From Firmicutes bacterium UBA5301 (GTDB lineage Bacteria; Bacillota; UBA5301), in contig DHRX01000168.1 of NCBI GenBank assembly GCA_002408345.1, positions 3,879 through 12,673 of the forward strand: a stretch of DNA of 8,795 bases, in the 5' to 3' direction. The notes beneath the pieces were generated by a model, which searched no databases, was not told the DNA's origin, and was given only the letters and a program-made list of their open reading frames with translations. Both the position numbers and the translations under genes were made by a program. Shown piece after piece: positions 6,815 through 8,795 of this stretch; positions within the stretch are counted from its first letter, which is position 1; the number at the start of each line of letters is the position of its first letter.

Positions 6815-7555
6815 ATGAGCGTTAATACAATGGAACAAGTTATCTTGGCCCTCGACTTTCCTAGTCTGAAAATGGCCGAAAGTTTTCTACCGAACTTACC
6901 TGAACTAGTCTGGGTCAAAGTCGGTATGGAGCTCTATTACCACCAAGGCCCCCAGGTTATCTACCGTCTTAAAGAGCTGGGTTACAAAGTCTTCTTAGAT
7001 TTAAAACTCCACGACATCCCCAATACCGTAAAGCAAGCAACCCGAGCCCTAGTAGGCAGCGGAGTTGATATGCTTAACTTCCATGCCTTCGGTGGTCGGG
7101 CCATGCTAGAAGCAGCTGTGGAAGGGGCCCACCAAGCCCCCGGTCCCAACCCCCTCTTAATCGGAGTTACTATCTTAACCAGTACCGATCAGCAAGTTTT
7201 GACCGCAGAACTTGGTATTAACAGGGGGGTTAGTGAGACGGTACTAGCCTACGCTCACCTAGTTCAAGCAGCTGGCTTAGATGGGGTCGTCTGCTCTGCC
7301 CAAGAAACTAAACTACTTAAAAAAGAACTAGGCCCGGATTTATTAACGGTAACACCAGGTATTCGCCTCGCCGGTGCTAATCCTGACGACCAAAAACGGA
7401 TCACTACCCCTCAAGAAGCTAAACTCAATGGGAGTGATTTCTTAGTAATCGGTCGGGCTCTAACCCAGGCTAAGGATCCCCAGGCAACCTGGTCGCAAAT
7501 CAAAGCCCAGTTAATAACAGCAGCTAAGGAGGAAGTTCTCTATGGACAAGAATAA
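6815..7555 (+). CDS. pyrF: Orotidine 5'-phosphate decarboxylase
   Basis: PyrF removes CO2 from OMP to make UMP, the final step of the pathway. The 246-residue TIM-barrel protein has ILALDFPS (10-17, D14), VWVKVGMEL (32-40, K35), the catalytic VFLDLKLHDIPNTV (59-72) with D62, K64 and D67 forming the D-K-D charge network, LLTVTPGIR (176-184) and the phosphate gripper VIGRALTQAKDP (211-222). Two in-frame ATGs exist, at 6815 and 6830. GGGAGG at 6802-6807 is 7 nt from the first, which is therefore preferred. The gap after pyrD is 12 nt, the longest inside the operon, and the 3' end overlaps pyrE by 14 nt. Confidence 0.97.
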   Translation: MSVNTMEQVILALDFPSLKMAESFLPNLPELVWVKVGMELYYHQGPQVIYRLKELGYKVFLDLKLHDIPNTVKQATRALVGSGVDMLNFHAFGGRAMLEAAVEGAHQAPGPNPLLIGVTILTSTDQQVLTAELGINRGVSETVLAYAHLVQAAGLDGVVCSAQETKLLKKELGPDLLTVTPGIRLAGANPDDQKRITTPQEAKLNGSDFLVIGRALTQAKDPQATWSQIKAQLITAAKEEVLYGQE

Positions 7556-8114
7556 ATTACTGGAATTACTTGAGGAAACCGGCGTCTACCAAACCGGACA
7601 CTTTCGCTTATCATCAGGCCGCCATGCCCAACACTATCTACAGTGCGCCCGGCTACTCCAGTATCCGGATAAAGCCGCTATTGCACTCCAAGAGCTAGCC
7701 AATCAAATCCCTACCCCAATTGACGTGGTAATTGGACCGGCGCTTGGCGGTGTAATTATCGCCTACGAATTAGCTCGTGCCCTACAAACCCGAGCTATCT
7801 TTAGTGAGCGGGATAGTAATAATCAAATGAGCTTACGCCGCGGCTTTACTTTAAACCCTGGGGAGAAGGTGCTGGTAGCTGAAGATGTGGTCACTACCGG
7901 GGGATCAGTCCGGGAAGTCCTCGACCTAATTGCCGACCAGGGGGTAGAGCTAGTAGGTGTTGCCGCCCTTATTGACCGGAGTAACGGTACTGTCGACTTT
8001 GGTCTACCCTTCTACCCCCTGATCTCTCTGCCGGTAACATCTTACGCAGAGGAAGACTGCCCGCTATGTCAGGCTGGTATTCCGATTATTAAACCTGGTA
8101 GCCGTAAATTATAG
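7542..8114 (+). CDS. pyrE: Orotate phosphoribosyltransferase (Thermus-type)
   Basis: PyrE transfers ribose 5-phosphate from PRPP to orotate to give OMP, which PyrF then decarboxylates. The 190-residue protein has a type I PRTase fold: SSGRHAQHYLQC (24-35), DVVIGPALGGVIIAYELA (61-78), FSERD (87-91) in the flexible loop, and the PRPP-binding motif VLVAEDVVTTGGS (110-122). The C-terminus YAEEDCPLCQAGIPIIKPGSR (168-188) with a CPLC pair (C173, C176) is characteristic of the Thermus-family OPRT also found in many Clostridia, unlike the E. coli type. AAGGAGG (7526-7532) precedes the ATG by 9 nt inside pyrF. It is the last operon gene, and its stop lies within the opposing superoxide reductase gene, with no terminator hairpin visible between them. 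Confidence 0.96.
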   Translation: MDKNKLLELLEETGVYQTGHFRLSSGRHAQHYLQCARLLQYPDKAAIALQELANQIPTPIDVVIGPALGGVIIAYELARALQTRAIFSERDSNNQMSLRRGFTLNPGEKVLVAEDVVTTGGSVREVLDLIADQGVELVGVAALIDRSNGTVDFGLPFYPLISLPVTSYAEEDCPLCQAGIPIIKPGSRKL

Positions 8115-8489
8115 GTCAACCTTCCACAAGCCATGTAAGTTACAGTAACTACGAACTACTGCCGCTCCCTGAACATCGGTAAAGAGCACTTCTGGATTAG
8201 CACCTGGAGATAGGTAGCGGCGGTCAGTTTGGTCTTCAGTAATTACTTCTATCCATTCAATATAGTGGTCTGGATTCATAGGATGTAACGTGCTACCGAC
8301 TTGAACCCTAATCTGACCATTTTCCCGGGTTACTACAGGTAGATGTTTCTCCCGAGATGCATCAACGGTATTCTCGGCTAATAATAACATCGGCTGCCCA
8401 CAACAGACTAACTGACCCTTCCCAGGATGTAAAACCTCAGTAATATTTCCACAGATGTTACACTTGTAAACTTGAAAACGTTTAGTCAT
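8109..8489 (-). CDS. dfx: Superoxide reductase (desulfoferrodoxin, two-iron type)
   Basis: This enzyme reduces superoxide to hydrogen peroxide without making oxygen, a typical defence of anaerobes, in the cytoplasm. The 126-residue protein has an N-terminal desulforedoxin domain with C10, C13, C29 and C30 (KCNICGN, VCCGQ) for a rubredoxin-like Fe(S-Cys)4 centre. The catalytic domain holds the Fe(His)4Cys site: H49 in EKHLPV, H69 in LHPM, H75 in DHYIEWIE, and C116 and H119 in YCNLHGLW. E47 and K48 next to the active site are also kept. These positions agree with the well-studied two-iron desulfoferrodoxins. I chose ATG 8489 because AGGTGG (8500-8495) lies 5 nt upstream; a GTG at 8498 is inside that Shine-Dalgarno and would add three residues. 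The 3' end overlaps pyrE on the other strand by 6 nt. Confidence 0.95.
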   Translation of the reverse strand: MTKRFQVYKCNICGNITEVLHPGKGQLVCCGQPMLLLAENTVDASREKHLPVVTRENGQIRVQVGSTLHPMNPDHYIEWIEVITEDQTDRRYLSPGANPEVLFTDVQGAAVVRSYCNLHGLWKVDL

Positions 8490-8503
8490 TCTCTCCACCT
8501 CAC

Positions 8504-8518
8504 AGATAATAATAATCT
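8504..8518 (-). promoter_or_regulatory. Fur/PerR-family-like operator next to the superoxide reductase start
   Basis: On the plus strand AGATAATAATAATCT is a 15-base imperfect palindrome centred on 8511 with six of seven base pairs matching. It agrees with the B. subtilis 7-1-7 Fur box TGATAATNATTATCA at 11 of 14 informative positions and with the PerR box TTATAATNATTATAA at 9 of 14. It ends just upstream of the superoxide reductase Shine-Dalgarno. The AT-rich repeat character makes chance matches easier, so the regulator identity is inferred. Confidence 0.5.
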
Positions 8519-8528
8519 ATTCTTTAGC

Positions 8529-8541
8529 AGTAATGATTACT
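8529..8541 (-). promoter_or_regulatory. Perfect 6-1-6 palindrome upstream of superoxide reductase gene
   Basis: AGTAAT-G-ATTACT is a perfect inverted repeat centred on 8535, 24 bases (a little over two helical turns) from the palindrome centred on 8511. Its TAATGATTA core fits the middle of Fur and PerR boxes (9 of 14 positions to either consensus), though the outer bases do not. A TAGAAT hexamer (8547-8542 on the minus strand) could be a -10, but I see no good matching -35, so the promoter itself is not called. Confidence 0.4.
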
Positions 8542-8576
8542 ATTCTATGTAAAGGCGGATCTTTCCTCCATAAAAG

Positions 8577-8789
8577 TTAATCTTGCAGTTCTTTCTTCAT
8601 TTCTTTATATTGGTCTGCCGTAATTTCCCCCCGGGCATACCTTTCCTTGAGGATTTCCAGAGCCTGAGAATCATTATTCTTAAGATCCCGTTGGTATCCA
8701 TATCTGGGCCGGTGACAACCACCCCACCCGCATCTTCCTACAACAAACCATAAAATTAGTAGCAGGATTAAAAAACCCCAACCACCCAT
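8577..8789 (-). CDS. Small membrane-anchored SHOCT-domain protein
   Basis: The visible 70 residues have one hydrophobic segment (about 5-18, FLILLLILWFVVG) and a Gly/Trp/Cys-rich stretch (C20, C25). A polar linker follows, and then a C-terminal SHOCT domain (about 42-69: ALEILKERYARGEITADQYKEMKKEL). SHOCT domains are short two-helix modules found at protein ends and thought to help oligomerisation; no enzymatic role is known. The ATG at 8789 is directly preceded by CCAGGT, leaving no room for a ribosome binding site. The frame stays open to the window edge (Pro-Gly), so the true start may be upstream and outside. It is transcribed in the same direction as the superoxide reductase gene, 87 nt upstream of it, but the operator-like palindromes between them suggest that gene has its own control. 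Confidence 0.75.
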   Translation of the reverse strand: MGGWGFLILLLILWFVVGRCGWGGCHRPRYGYQRDLKNNDSQALEILKERYARGEITADQYKEMKKELQD

Positions 8790-8795
8790 ACCTGG

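Noticed and set aside
8138..8150. Perfect palindrome AGTTACAGTAACT near the convergent gene ends, a possible terminator or operator.
   Set aside because: It encodes the conserved Ser-Tyr-Cys-Asn-Leu stretch of the superoxide reductase iron site, is AT-rich, has a 1-base centre and no T-run.
8490..8498. GTG at 8498 as the superoxide reductase start, adding Met-Glu-Arg.
   Set aside because: That GTG lies inside the AGGTGG ribosome binding site that serves ATG 8489, and the 126-residue form matches the family numbering exactly.
8555..8576. GGAGGAAAG on the minus strand between the SHOCT and superoxide reductase genes, resembling a ribosome site for a hidden small gene.
   Set aside because: No ATG, GTG or TTG follows at a usable distance, and the short reading frame through it ends after a few codons.
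1..8795. Searched by eye for CRISPR repeats, transposon ends, tRNA genes, toxin-antitoxin pairs and phage genes.
   Set aside because: None seen; almost the whole window is covered by recognisable housekeeping genes and there is no gene-free stretch over 300 bases.

Overview
The window looks like chromosomal DNA of an anaerobic, Firmicutes-type bacterium, probably in the Clostridia, Peptococcia or Moorella-like range. The grounds are a class 1B PyrD with its PyrK partner, strong GGAGG-type ribosome binding sites, canonical sigma-A promoters, a PyrR-type RNA element, a two-iron superoxide reductase, a ferrous-iron FeoB system, and a CimA-type citramalate synthase. Base composition is balanced and even throughout, and I see no insertion sequence, prophage, CRISPR array, tRNA or rRNA. 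This is core metabolism plus iron and oxygen homeostasis. I did not find a wholly new system.

Layout. (1) 1-279: the 3' end of a citramalate synthase gene, whose product supplies isoleucine precursors. (2) 295-2847: an iron-uptake operon, feoB followed by a FeoA-domain gene that overlaps it by 1 nt. It is driven by a TTGACT-N17-TAAAAT promoter with a Fur-box-like palindrome just after the -10. (3) 2850-8114: a six-gene pyrimidine operon, pyrB-pyrC-pyrK-pyrD-pyrF-pyrE, tightly packed with overlaps of 8-14 nt or gaps of 1-12 nt. Its promoter starts 2 nt after the feoA stop. The leader is only about 50 nt and holds one hairpin matching the PyrR-binding element; its lower stem pairs with the pyrB Shine-Dalgarno sequence. 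(4) 8109-8795, minus strand: a superoxide reductase gene ending tail-to-tail with pyrE, with two Fur/PerR-like palindromes upstream, then a small membrane-anchored SHOCT-domain gene running to or past the window edge.

How it works together. PyrB, PyrC, PyrD/PyrK, PyrE and PyrF give every step from carbamoyl phosphate and aspartate to UMP. Carbamoyl phosphate synthase (carAB) and the regulator PyrR are not in the window and must be encoded elsewhere. FeoB and the FeoA protein import Fe2+. The iron-dependent enzymes here include the superoxide reductase and the 2Fe-2S protein PyrK. The feo promoter and the superoxide reductase upstream region both carry Fur/PerR-family-like palindromes, which suggests joint control by iron and/or oxidative stress.

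The points most worth following up are the pyrB leader, which looks designed for translational rather than attenuation control by PyrR; the cysteine-rich N-terminus of the FeoA protein together with the CxC plus seven-arginine N-terminus of FeoB; and the overlapping convergent pyrE and superoxide reductase ends.
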